A stretch of DNA of 64,000 bases from Luidia sarsii. Its lineage: Eukaryota > Echinodermata > Asteroidea > Paxillosida > Luidiidae. The DNA lies in assembly GCA_949987565.1 (NCBI GenBank), contig OX465107.1:11351721-11415720 (forward strand). Direction: 5' to 3'. Of the stretch, positions 23,780 through 35,280 are shown piece after piece; position 1 is the first letter of the stretch, and each line of letters starts with the position of its first letter. Made by a program: the position numbers and the translations under genes. Under the pieces are notes generated by a model. It did no database searches. It saw only the letters and a program-made list of their open reading frames with translations, and was not told the origin of the DNA.

Positions 23780-24781
23780 TCAGGACTGCTTTAGCAAAAG
23801 ACGGTACCTCAACGTTTTCAGATAAAAACGAGTAAAGGTATTAACATTCGTCCAATCAGCTGTTTTTAAGATTTCCTGAAGAGATACCCCTTGTGCGAAA
23901 GCTGTAGAAGTCGACGCACTGCGAAAGCTGTGTGCGGAATAAATGGTAGCATCTATACCTGCTTCCTGTAACACACATTTCATCCATGTAGCTAATGTGG
24001 TGGATGTGACTGCTTTATGAGGCTTTCTCGTAGGCAGAAACAGTTTTGTCTCGCCGCTTTGAGCTCTTATATCCTCCGTGCGGTGTAAATAATCCTTCAG
24101 CGTGGTTAAAACACATAACTTCGTGCTTTCTTCAAATTGAGGAATAACTAATTTGCTATGTCCTATACCCTTCTTTGGGCTGGTAGTTTTCAGCATGTCC
24201 ATAACAGATATAACACAAGAGTCTTCAAGGAACTCAAAATACTTTAAGTCCAGGTACGCTAGTGTTTGGGAGCGTTGGGCTGACACAAGAGCCAGTAAAG
24301 TTAACAGTTAATTGGCTCAAACTTAAAAGTGTAAGTTCCCTATTGACTGCTAAGGAACTCAAATAATCAAAAACTGTAGAGACTTTCCACATCTTTGAAT
24401 ACTTTAAATTAAAGACACTTTTAAGCAGGCGTGTCACTAAGGGGTGTTGGCCAACTGCGTGGCCCTGAATTGGTGGCAATATCGACGAAAGCGCCGATCT
24501 GTAAGTGTTTATTGAGGCGTATACGATTTACCCTGTGAGTGTTCATGAGCCAGAAAATTGATAATCCCCGCTAAAGCGGGAGAGAATGGATCAATCTGTT
24601 GTGTACTACACCAATGACACCAACAGTTCCAAGATGAATCGTATTGTTTTTCAGTACTCATCCTCCATGAGTTTGTGAGGATATTGGAAGCGTCTGCTGA
24701 AAAGCCGCTTGTCTGACAGCGTTGCTTGTCTACCAGCGTTGCTTGAGATGAGCCACGCGGCCAAGCGTAGTGTCGGTGCAT
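23780..24781 (-). pseudogene. DIRS 2 tyrosine recombinase, frameshifted
   Basis: The N-terminal block (24781-24509) has ILTNSWRMSTEKQYDSSWNC, typical of DIRS recombinases. The catalytic block (24286-23780) has R in SAQRSQTL, H and R in SAHSFRSAS, W in TADWTNV and Y in FTRFYLKT. Three frames are needed to read from one end to the other, so the gene is dead as sequenced. All catalytic positions are preserved, which suggests loss of frame rather than long decay. Confidence 0.8.
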
Positions 24782-26430
24782 GGTGCTGCCACTGATGCGG
24801 GGCGCACGACTCCAGACAATCCAGTGGTAGGATGAGTGGGCGGGCGGTTACCATCTGCAATAACTGGGGAAACCAAGGCTGGGCTCTCCAGACGGGGGCA
24901 ATGAGAAGGCAAGCCTGTGTCTCGTCTCTGGCTAGCTTGTCTAGAATTCTTGAAAGCAAGCAGACAGGAGGAAATATGTAAGGTGTCATATCCGCCCATG
25001 ATAAGGAGAAAGCATCGATCGCCCATGCATGTGGACCTGCTTTCCATGAAACATATCGTTCCAATTTAAAATTGCTGAACGATGCAAAGAGATCAATAGT
25101 AGGTCGAATTGTGTTTCGAACAATGGCAGCAAATATTTTCGGCTGCATGCTCATTTCTTTATTTAGGCCTTTCCGAGATAGACTGTCTGCCAGAAAGTTA
25201 CTATTGCCCGCTACATGGGTTGCAGATAAAAGGATATTCCTTTCGACACACCACTGGTATATAGAAACTGTAATATCGTTCAAGGAGCTCACAGAACCTC
25301 CCATTTTTGAAAGATAAGATACTGTGGTAGTATTGTCCAACTTTATCAAGATATGAATTCCCTTGAGACGACTCCATAGAGAGCATAATGCTCTGTAAAC
25401 TGCTGTTAATTCCAGCAAATTGATATGCAGATGTTGCTGGGCAGTATTCCACTTACCCTGGGCAAATGAATCGTCTGTTTCACAGAAAGCTCCCCAGCCT
25501 GTCTTGCTGGCATCTGTGGAAATAATCAAGCCAATAGGAGGAGTTTTAATGGCTGATTTCACTTGCTCATGCATGAGAGAGATTAAACCACCAGTGAATT
25601 TCTCGAATGATGGTTTGGTTTATGGCAATTTTTTCCCTAAAATTACCTTGCTCTTTCTGAAGAGCCAGCATTTTTGCATATTCTAATTTACGAAAATGCA
25701 ATTTTCCTTCTTGAAAACCGTCAAAGGTTGAAACGATCAAGCCTACGACTCTGGCGAGATCCCGTATGGAGACAACCGGTTTTGAGAGAAGCTGGGCACC
25801 TTCCCTTTGTAATTTGTCGATTTTTGATGCAGGAACTTTGAGAGTCATAGCAAGTGAATCAAACTCAAAGCCAAGATAGCATATGCTTGTGTGAGGGATT
25901 AGGCAAGATTGCTTCCTATTGATAACGAACCCCAATGATTCGAGTAAGTTCACCACAAAATTGTGGTATGGCTTAAACTTGCCAACCGAGGAAGCCATTA
26001 TGAGCATATCGTCTAGGAAGATAACCAGACGAATTCCTTTACTTCTAGCCAAAGCTAGGACTGCATGGTTTCATAACTTTCGTAAAAATGCGAGGGGCTG
26101 AGCTCAGCCCAAAGGGTAAGCAAGTAAAAGCATAATAAACATTTTCCCAAGAAAACGTTAGGTAATTCTGCTGACCAGAGCACATCGGTATTGAAAAGTA
26201 AGCATCTTTCAGATCAATCGATGTGAGCAGATCATTGTCCTGCATGATATATTTCACAAGTTTGACACTTTCCATCTTAAAGTGTTCATACCGAACAAAC
26301 TTGTTGAGATCTTTCAAATTTTTAACCGGTCTCAGGCCACACGATTTCTTCGGGATAACGAATATGTTTGACACAAACTTGCATTTGGAACGGAGGATGG
26401 GCCGAATGGCCCCCTTTTTCAGGAGATCTT
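24651..26430 (-). pseudogene. DIRS 2 reverse transcriptase-RNase H, frameshifted
   Basis: RT blocks VKNLKDLNKFVRYEHFKM, LTSIDLKDAYFSIPM and LPFGLSSAPRIFTKV lie at 26374-26045. The catalytic VIFLDDMLIMA continues in another frame (26052-25567). RNase H (25574-24651) has IISTDASKTGWGAF, INLLELTAV and LADSLSRKG, followed by the DIRS block TIDLFASFSNFKLERYVSW and PVWRAQPWFPQLLQM. Frames change near 26050 and 25570. It encodes the copying enzyme of the element. Confidence 0.8.
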
Positions 26431-27720
26431 AAATTTCCTTCTGGATAACACTCTTTCCGTCATCGGAAAGAGGCCTACTTTTGGAGGCCTGCAAAATTGA
26501 ACAGGTTCCTCCACAAAATCAATCTGACAACCAGAAACAGTTTGCAATACCCATCTGTCCGAGGTTATCTGAGACCATTTATCTTTGAAAGATCTCAAGC
26601 GTCCAGTAGTCACCAGACTATCAGATAAGCAAGAAGAAGGTACCGGTACATACCAGTTTTTTGCTTCAGAGGCTGCTTGGCTTGATTCTGCCGGCCTTGA
26701 TCGGGTATGCTTGCCCCATGAACGACCTCGACGGTAGCCGCTCGAGTTGTAAGTGAACGAAGATTGTCCATAATTTGGGCGGTCCCGCTCAAATTGCGTG
26801 CGACTTCCCGGTGAATTTCGGAAATTTCGGGGATATGGGTCAAATCGACGGCCAGTCCCTCGATGTTTGCAGACCTCCGATGAAGTCAACTTCTTGCCAG
26901 CTTTGTATGCCTCTGAGACTTGCTTCATAGAGGCATTTAAGTCTTCTCCAAATAACAGTTCAGAAACTGGCACGGAGCGAGAGCACAAACCCCTGTACAT
27001 CGGGTTCAGGCAGGGTTTCATATCTTCTCTGCGTGTCATGCTATAAGCTGAAACGAGGCGCTGCCTGCCAAAGTGATGCCATCGAGGGCCAGTTCTGTAA
27101 TCCGCTCAATCTGCAGCGGGGTACCGGACTTTGCAGATTCACGCAATTCCGTAAGGATAGAAGTAGCGCAACATGCCTTTTATGACATGTCTCTGTAGTT
27201 GCTGAGAGCCTGCATCTTTGGATCTGGCATTCGCCGGAATCGTGGCCCACAAATCAGGATTGACTCTGGGGGCCGTTACTGCTGCTGTATTAGCCGGCCT
27301 GGCATATTTGTCAGCAATTGTCGAGTAGACCTCCTTTTTGACTGGCAATGTAACTGCCTCTTCTTATTCCTCCATGGTCCGCCAAACTAGCAAAAACCTC
27401 TGGGCCGGAGGCCTCGGAGGTCTGATACATATCTCCGCAAGGAAGACTGTCAAAGTCACCCTGATCAAAGTCATGGGGATAGACGGCTGCCACATTACTG
27501 TCCAGCTCAAAGCTTTGCTGTGGGTCATAGCAGGCACCCTGCTGACCAAAAACTTCATCGAGGAAGTAATCTTGCTCTCGGGCTTCGTCTTGGCTGGACG
27601 TCAGAGTGTCGGGCTGTTGTTTCTCATGCTTGTCTAGCAAGGTAGCAATCATTGCTTGCACATTGGCAAAAGAGGATGATAAATTCTTTATCTCCTCGGA
27701 ATTAGCTTGAAGCTTCGCTT
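26419..27720 (-). pseudogene. DIRS 2 gag and RT N-terminus, broken
   Basis: The N-terminal part (around 27720-27311) is acidic (QDEAREQDYFLDEVF). The middle frame (27348-27139) has PRVNPDLWATIPANARSKD, matching the VNPEVWAAL block of DIRS 1. The last part (27039-26419) has LLFGEDLNASMKQV and an Arg/Tyr/Ser-rich linker with GYRRGRSWGKHTRSRP, then the RT entry. Each part is in a different frame. Confidence 0.65.
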
Positions 27721-28004
27721 CAAAGCTTTGGTTGCGAGTCCCATGGCCCTGGCCTGGTTAAATCAGTAGGTCAGACGGATCGAGTCTGAAGGTCCTCCAT
27801 GTTTTCTTGACTGTCCGCAAGGCTGTGCACACAAAGAAAAGATGCCTCGTACTATCCTGCTTGAGCTTTATACTGGGGCCTATCACAGCGTTGTATTTGA
27901 ATATAAATAGAAGCTTTGAATATATTGTGTGGTCCGCATACCTATCACGTGGAAAGGAATGCAAACCCTCTGAAGACTTGTACGAATGTTATGCAATAGA
28001 ATTA

Positions 28005-28320
28005 TAGCTGTGTCTGCGCTTTATAGTCACGGGGCAATTGAAAGGGCCATCAGGCGCAGGTTAGTATGTATACAATCATTACTAATGGGAATTCGATCAG
28101 CACTGCCACTAGCATGATTTCAAGTGTACAGTGTACGATTTTCCCCGTACCACATAATCGCTATGGGCCCATGATGTTTGTGCACGTCAAACAATACGGG
28201 GTGGGGGCAAGGCTGGGGTACGGGAGGGGGCTATACCAATTGAAGTTAAAGCTAGGGATCGATAGGCTTTCTGCACAGCCAATAAGGCTTTCTGCACAGC
28301 GAATACAACATACGTGAACA
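28005..28320. other. Spacer between DIRS 2 and the satellite
   Basis: Nothing recognised apart from a short tandem AGGCTTTCTGCACAGC at 28263-28302. Confidence 0.5.
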
Positions 28321-28369
28321 ATCTGAGTGAACTGAGACTCAATAGTCATAAATTATATAATCTGGTTTG

Positions 28370-29878
28370 CGCTAATGCTCAAACCATAGAGCAAGGATGC
28401 TTAAACCATGCTCAAACCATACTAGAGCAAGGATGCTCAGACCATGCTCAAACCATAGCCTGGCAAGGATTCTCAAACCACATAGAGCAAGGATGCTCAA
28501 ACCATATATATAGAGCAATTAGTTTGCTCAAACCATAGAGTAAGGATGCTCAAACCATAGAGCAAGGAGGCTCAAACCATAGAGCAAGGAGGCTCAAACC
28601 ATAGAGCAAGGATCGAAGCTCAAACCATTATAGAGTAAGGAGGCTCAAACCATAGAGTAAGGATGCTCAAACCATTATATAGAGCAATTAGCTTGCTCAA
28701 ACCATATAGAGTAAGGATGCTCAAACCCTAGAGCAAGGAGGCTCAAACCATAGAGCAAGGAGGCTCAAACCATAGAGCAAGGATCGAAGCTCAAACCATT
28801 ATAGAGTAAGGAGGCTCAAACCATTATGAGTAAGGATGCTCGAACCATAGAGTAAGGATGCTCAAACCATAGAGCAAGGAGGCTCAAACCATAGAGCAAG
28901 GAGGCTCAAACCATAGAGCAAGGATCGAAGCTCAAACCATTATAGAGTAAGGAGGCTCAAACCATAGAGTAAGGATGCTCAAACCATAGAGCAAGGAGGC
29001 TCAAACCATAGAGCAAGGATCGATGCTCAAACCATAGAGTAAGGATGCTCAAACCTTAGAGCAAGGATGCATGCTCAAACCATAGGCTAGAGCAATTAAG
29101 GAGACTCAAACCATAGAGCAAGGATGCTCAAACCATAGAGCAAGGAGACTCAAACCATAGAGCAAGGAGACTCAAACCATAGAGCAAGGATGCTCAAACC
29201 ATAGAGCAAGGAGGCGCAAACCATAGAGCAAGGAGGCTCAAATCATAGAGCAAGGAGGCTCAAACCATAGAGCAAGGAGGCTCAAACCATAGAGCAAGGA
29301 TGCTCAAACCATAGCCTATGCTCAAACCATAAAGCAAGGATGCTCAAACCATAAAGCAAGGATGCTCAAACCATACAGCAAGCTTGCTCAAACCATAGAG
29401 CAAGGATGCATGCTCAAACCATACAGCAAGAATGCTCAAACCATAGAGCAAGGATGCTCAAACCATAGAGCAAGGATGCTCAAACCATAGAGCAAGGAGG
29501 CTCAAACCATAGAGCAAGGATGCTCAAACCATAGAGCAAGGAGGCTCAAACCATAGAGCAAGGATGCTCAAACCATAGAGCAAGGATCGATGCTCAAACC
29601 ATACAGTAAGGATGCTCAAACCATAGAGCAAGGAGGCTCAAACCATACAGCAAGGATGCTCAAACCATAGAGCAATGAGGCTCAAACCATAGAGCAAGGA
29701 TGCTCAAACCATATAGAGCAATTAAGGAGGCTCAAACCATAGAGCAAGGATGCTCAAATCATAGAGCAAGGATGCTCAAATCATAGAGCAAGGAGGCTCA
29801 AATCATAGAGCAAGGATGCTCAAACCATAGAGCAAGGATGCTCAAACCATACAACAAGGATGCTCAACCTCAAACCAT
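28370..29878. repeat. 22-bp satellite array, about 1.5 kb
   Basis: Tandem 22-bp units built around AAACCATA and GAGCAAGGATGCTC, with variants GAGGCTC, GAGACTC and GTAAGG. GAGCA-AGGA-TGCTC can fold as a 5-bp stem with a 4-base loop in most units. Larger blocks recur, for example GGATCGAAGCTCAAACC at about 28611, 28791 and 28922, showing higher-order duplication. No coding role. Confidence 0.9.
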
Positions 29879-30654
29879 GCTCAGACCGACCGTACGAAGG
29901 CCGAGGAACCATTCCAAAGCTGTTGAAATTCTTGTTCAACAACTTTAAAGGTGGTGTGTAGCCACGAGAGGGCGCAGTTCTAAAAACGTATTTTCTAAAT
30001 TTTACCGATTTTACTTCACTTTCATTCTTCAATTTGATTGGTATTAATGTAATCTTTATGAGAATTATGCAATAACGCATTATCTATCCCGATTTGCGCT
30101 TTTATATCTTGATTTTCACTAATTTTATTAATAGTACTATCGGTTTCGCAAGCTGGGGTGGTTGACACCAGCTACAAGTTAGAATTACAAAATTCTGATA
30201 GGCCTTTATTACTGAGTACATGGGGCATGGATGTTACACAGGGCTGTAATGGCGCTGGGTGTCATTTGTCAAAATGTTCCAGCATTGTAGGTTGAAAAAG
30301 TTGCCAGAAATGCCTAGGAATTCGAAGAAGAAATGAGTAAGGTAGGTACATCAACCGTGTGGCATTTTTAATCGTTGTAATATTGCAGAATATAATATTA
30401 TTTAATCGGCCACAGTTTTCCTTCCTCATTCAGTCATTCAACCATTGGCCAGTTACTCACTCACTGTGTAACGTTAATAGTAATATTAATACTGGGTATT
30501 CACATTGGATAAGAAATCAAACGGTACAAAACTACAAAGTAACGTTAGGCCTTCAAAGAATCAAACTACAGCGTTAAAAAAACTATAATATTTTAATAAT
30601 ACTTGGCCACTGCCCAAGCAAGATTTATGGGCATTCACATTCTGAGTGTGACTA
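29879..30654. other. Intergenic, nothing recognised
   Basis: AT-rich sequence after the satellite with no recognised gene or repeat. Confidence 0.5.
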
Positions 30655-32479
30655 GTCCGAGTAACTTGAACCCGACAAGTCACCTTTTTTTATCAAATTT
30701 TGAGGGACGGGTGACTCTAGCCTCTAGTGGAAACAGGTCAACTCGTACCCAAACCGACTCGTACTCTGACCGACTCGTGCCCATTTTGGTCAACTCGTAC
30801 CCGTGCCAACTCGTACCCGTGCCAACTCGTGCTCGCACCAACTCGTGCTCGCATAAAATAATGCACGGAGAACGAGTTGACTAACAAACCTTTGTGAAGT
30901 GTCCAGTTATTATTATAGGGGATCCAATGTGGGGGAATTTTCGGTTGGGTAATTTGTATCGCTGTGTTGTTGGTTTGTGAAAATGATGGATTTCTGCTTT
31001 GTGCATAATGTTAAATTCTGCATGTGAATGAGGAAAAAAATGTCTTCGTGGTAATTTTAGCGAAACAATTAAACAAAATGTACGTGCCTCTACCATTTTG
31101 CAAGAATAAACGCCAGCGTTATATTTTAATCGACACTTCGGACTAAACGTCAATCATTGAAATGCCAGTGTTGTTGGTTTTGTAGTCAATTGAAAAAAAG
31201 TTTTTCATGTCACCGCTAACACTGCACACCGTGGGCTTTGTTCAGTGCGTGAATGCAACTCCATCAGCAACAATAGAATATCAATACTTTAATATTGCCG
31301 CTTATAAGTGCGTCCGTACGTGTGTGTGGTCAAAATTACCGTAGGTGTCATCACTTGGACAAAATTATTACAAAATGGACACATTTTAACAACCAAGGAG
31401 CAAACAAAATAATTAATTTTTTTGAAAGAAAACTTTGACATTTTCAACAAAATGTTAAAAACGTTCCCAGTCAGTTTTCCTTTAATTGTTTGACTTTAAA
31501 ATAATTTATTAATTTTAATAGCAAACTTAATCACGAGCACGAGTTGATGCGGGTACGAGATGGCGCGGGTACGAGTTTGCGCGGGTACGAATTGGCGCGG
31601 GCACGAGTTGGCACGGGTACGAGTTGGTTGGGCACGAGTTTGCATGGGTACGAGTTGACTCAAATTCCCTCTAGTCTAGGGTCCAAGGATCGTGGCTATG
31701 CATTGTGGTAATGTCATCTTTAAAAAATACCCCCGACCGTAATCCCCAGATTTATGGTCCCCCCAAAACACCCATGAAACCGTCCTACGCGCCCATTGAG
31801 GATTTCAGTGAGAATTACAGATTCCAATACTGGTCATTTTGTTTTACCATGGAGGAAATCTCTTCTTATTCCTCCATGGTTTTACTCACGTTTGGGAAAA
31901 TGGAGAAATTTCCCCTCAGTTGACCGAGAACGGGTTGGTGAGCCGAGTTGGGGTGGCCATCTTGGCTTTGAAAGTGGATGACATCACCAGGTCCGGGTGC
32001 GGAGTGGTCTGCAGAAGTGTGTGCGTGCGCAGTGCGATGTCCCGGAGGCTGCTTTGCACAGCTGTTCAGGAAACAGTCGTAGGGCTCAACGCGTGCAAGC
32101 GTGCGTGCACACTTCCGCAGATCACTCCGCACCCGGACCTGGTGACGTCATCCAGTTTAAAATCCAAGATGGCCACCCCAACTCGGCTCGTCGACCCGTT
32201 CTCGGTCAACTGAGGGGAAATTTCTCCCTTTTCCCAAACATGAGTAAAACAAACCAGTATTGGAATCTGTAATTCTCACTGAATCCTCAATGGGCACGTG
32301 GGACGGTTTCACGGGTGTTTTGGGGGGTAAATCTGGGGATTTTGGTCGGGGGTATTATTTTTCAAAGATGACATTACCACATTGCATAGCCACGATCCTT
32401 GGACCCTACAGTCACACGTCCCTCAAAATTTCAAAATTTGATAAAAAAGGGTGACTTGTCGGGTCCAACTTACTCGGAC
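30655..32479. mobile_element. Long palindromic GTCCGAG element, insertion-bearing
   Basis: The ends GTCCGAGTAACTTG and CAACTTACTCGGAC abut TA. After the inserted element at 30729-31675 is removed, the left arm (30655-30728, 31676 to about 32030) is the reverse complement of the right arm (about 32100-32479). Shared blocks include GATCGTGGCTATGCATTGTG, CGTCCTACGCGCCC and CAGGTCCGGGTGCGGAGTG. Both strands therefore encode nearly the same peptide (TSADHSAPGPGDVI). This is the parent form of the 100-380 bp MITEs elsewhere in the window. No transposase is visible. Confidence 0.85.
30729..31667. mobile_element. Foldback element with inverted tandem arrays, 8-bp TSD
   Basis: Flanked by CCTCTAGT at 30721-30728 and 31668-31675. 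The left end carries about seven CAACTCGTACCCGTG-like units; the right end (31535-31667) carries similar units in inverted order (GGGTACGAGTTGG). The outermost bases match weakly, with GTCAACTCGTACCC common to both. The 650-bp centre is AT-rich and non-coding. An 8-bp duplication fits hAT-like transposition, but the inverted-array ends resemble foldback elements. Confidence 0.8.
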
Positions 32480-32507
32480 TAGAGTGTGATAAGGTTGTGT
32501 GTTCCTA

Positions 32508-32887
32508 GTCCGAGTAACTTGGAGTTGGACCCGACAAGTCACCCTTTTTTTATAGAATTTTAAAATTTGGAGGGTCGGGTGACTGTAGGGTCCAAGCTTT
32601 TACGTATGTCAAATGAGCTACTCTGAAAACTCTAAAAACTACCCGACCGAAATCCCCTGATTTACCCCCGAAAACATCCGTATCACCGTCCTACGCGCCC
32701 ACTTTTGCCCACTACAATGTACGTGCTCACTTCAGTGAGAATCACAAATACCAAGAAAAAAAGACTGGTCATTTGTTTAACTAACTTTTGGGGAAAAATG
32801 AAAATTTTTCCCTCAGTTGATCAAGATGATTCCAAATTCCAAATTTCGAAAAAATAGGGTGACTTGTCGGGTCCAAGTTACTCGGAC
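32508..32887. mobile_element. GTCCGAG-family deletion derivative, 380 bp
   Basis: Family termini with TA on both sides. The left part continues into the parent sequence (ACCGTCCTACGCGCCCAC, TTCAGTGAGAAT, CCCTCAGTTGA), but the central palindrome is gone and the right side holds only the terminal 60 bp. It is intermediate in size between the parent and the short copies. Confidence 0.8.
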
Positions 32888-33723
32888 TACCAACCAACCA
32901 CCACTCACCAGTCTTAGAAATATAACACTGCACTGCCACTGCAGTTCAACATTTAAATTTATTTTCTGAAATGTAAATACATAGGCCTACCGGTACATGT
33001 ACTAAATATACAGAGCTGTGGAGCAACATGAACATACACACTGTACACGTATTATAACTTAGAAGTTCCACTAGCTACTAGCTTACTGCAACAGTATTAC
33101 CGGTACTAGGTACTGTTATTTACCGTAATAACATTATTGGAATGGAAAGGGTTTACATGGATTTGTTTAATACCTACTCCATAAACTCATAAAGGGTGGA
33201 AAAAACCTACCTGACCTAGTTAAGTAGTATAAGTACTACTAGTACTAGTAGGACATGTACTGGTACTTTATTCTGTACGTACCCCGTATATGTACAGTCT
33301 ATCTGCAGATGTTGGGTGCAAATTTTAAGCCCTGTGCACGCTTCGAGATTAAGCAAAACTCATTGTACAAAAGCCTGACAGTACACCATCATTTAGCTCG
33401 CAAGTGTATACAAACTGCATGCAGAAGACTGCACATCCGGGCACCACATACCGGGTACTGCAGTTCTCCGCAAAAATGTCACACCCCCGCAATGGGCGAC
33501 GGCACCTTCGAAAAGATGGTGACATACAGGCTGGCTGGCTAGTCTGGGCAGTAAGGAATTGTACAAGGATAAAACTCCGCACATAATTTCTAACTGATAA
33601 ACAGTTTGCTATGGCTTGCCACGCTTTGAAGGTACAGGTACACAAGGTCAAATAAGACTTAAGGCTTTGCATGGTGGGTGAAACAATACATATACATGTA
33701 GGAGGGTTTGTGGTGACACCATG
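32888..33723. other. Intergenic, nothing recognised
   Basis: Contains CCGGTAC and TACTAGTA words and short open frames without recognisable domains. Confidence 0.5.
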
Positions 33724-35272
33724 TAAGGGTGTTCGATATTTCGATGTTTCAATATATCGCGATATCGCTTTCCGGCGATTATCATATCAAGCGCATTTCA
33801 GGCTATCGCGATATTTTCGATATCGGCGATATCAAAAAAGTATCACGATATCAAAAAAAAATTCTGGTTTCCCAACCCCATTATCGCCTGTCTGTAAGCT
33901 TGTGTAGCGTGTACATCAGAGAGATCTTGAAGGGCAATAAGCAGTTTCGTTGGTAAAAACAATGAAAAACCCAAAACCGCAAGGGGAGAGGAGCGCTAGC
34001 TAGCCATTTGACTCTTGCATTGTGGTCTCCACAAAGGCAATGCGTCAGCAACAGACCCACTGCAACTGCAAGTGCAAGCTACATGTAACTTCTGGTGTTG
34101 GTAGCACACTTTCTGTACAGCGCGAACTCGGTATGCTGGGCATGCACAGCAACTCGTGTTTGTGACATTTTCCCCCATGTGGCTTACATAAGTTATCTGA
34201 TCGTTTACGATATTATCCAGGCTGCAAAAATTGCAGATTCAATTTCCTATCGATGTCTCCCAATGCAGCCAAATACAATGTACATAAAAATACATACTTT
34301 ACATACTTTACATATGTTTTAATCTCAAAATCAAAATCGAAGAGGAAAGCCGTTGGAAAAATATCACTGTTCATAAAGCACGTGCGACCTGATTTCTCGA
34401 TCCTTCCATGCTGCTCTGGTACCCGCCACGCAGCTGTACTAAAGGCACGCGTAAGGCAACGTACACCAGCTTAGTACGGCCAGGCCATTTGCAGTAAGCA
34501 ATACACATCGTGTATACCAAAGTTCGGTGGACTATTTTTTTTTTTTTTTTTTTTTTTTTTGGGGGGGGTCGCGTCGCGATCTAGTCCAACTTGAATGATT
34601 CCAACTTGGACATGTACATGTATACTTACAATCATTTTGCGGCGTGGATGAGGAAAGATGAACTGCTGCTTTATTCTCCATTTTAGCAGTCCCCCCTCCC
34701 CCAAGGTACAGTGAATTTGAGTAAACATTTTTCCAGTACGCATCCGTACGACCAAAAGGGACATCAGAATTTGTTAAAGGTGATTGTTATGCCGACGTAA
34801 AAATACTGATGGTTTGTCTCCCCTCATGAATATTAATCTGAAGACCCATTGGCTCTGGCTAGATACATGTATGTATTTACGGCGTCATAAGAAAGCATCG
34901 AGTTGCTGAAAACCGTCTGGGATATCGTCTTTTTTAAATGTAATAACGTATTCTTAATACTGTACATCAACAAAAAATAGTTTCGTTTTGGCGTATACTT
35001 TTAAAAGAGCGACCTGGGATAGTTGTTTTTAAATTATTTTTTTGGTTAATAAATGAGGAGTTTAAGGGGGGTTAAACAATTGGGAACTATGGCTTAAAGT
35101 TAGATGCATTTGCTACGTATACGTTTCCGGCAATCACAGTGTGTATTGAATAGAAATCCAGGTCACTACCTTGACTTCCGCTTACGCACCAGATATCACG
35201 ATAATATCGAATATCGCGATATATTCCTGACGATATATTGAAACCAAAAATTCTGGATATCGAACAACCTTA
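33724..35272. mobile_element. hAT-like non-autonomous element (ATATCG family), copy 1
   Basis: Perfect 8-bp duplication ACACCATG at 33716-33723 and 35273-35280. The ends TAAGGGTGTTCGATA and TATCGAACAACCTTA form a 15-bp TIR with one mismatch. Subterminal zones (33724-33860 and 35185-35272) are packed with ATATCG words, which may bind a transposase. The interior holds a T26-G8 homopolymer pair (34535-34568) and no transposase. Confidence 0.85.
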
Positions 35273-35280
35273 ACACCATG

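Larger units (their letters stand above)
23245..28004 (-). mobile_element. DIRS retroelement 2 (different family)
   Basis: Inverted terminal repeats of about 145 bp match at 23306-23450 and 27837-27980 (GATGCCTCGTACTATCCTGC). The internal complementary region at 23561-23669 joins the inverted left tip (TATATTTCATATATTCACAT) to the inverted right tip (TTCTATTGCATAACATTCG). Gag, RT/RNase H and tyrosine recombinase lie in that order on the minus strand. At 4.76 kb it is shorter than DIRS 1 without its insertion, and its coding frames are broken at several points. Confidence 0.9.

Noticed and set aside
28370..29878. Possible CRISPR array
   Set aside because: Units are 22 bp and contiguous, with no unique spacers, in an animal-type genome; this is a satellite.
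31866..32272. Two mirror-image frames encoding TSADHSAPGPGD
   Set aside because: They are the same sequence read from the two arms of a palindrome and not a gene pair.
34535..34568. T26 followed by G8 as a retroposon tail
   Set aside because: It lies in the middle of the hAT-like element and no retroposon body or target duplication adjoins it.
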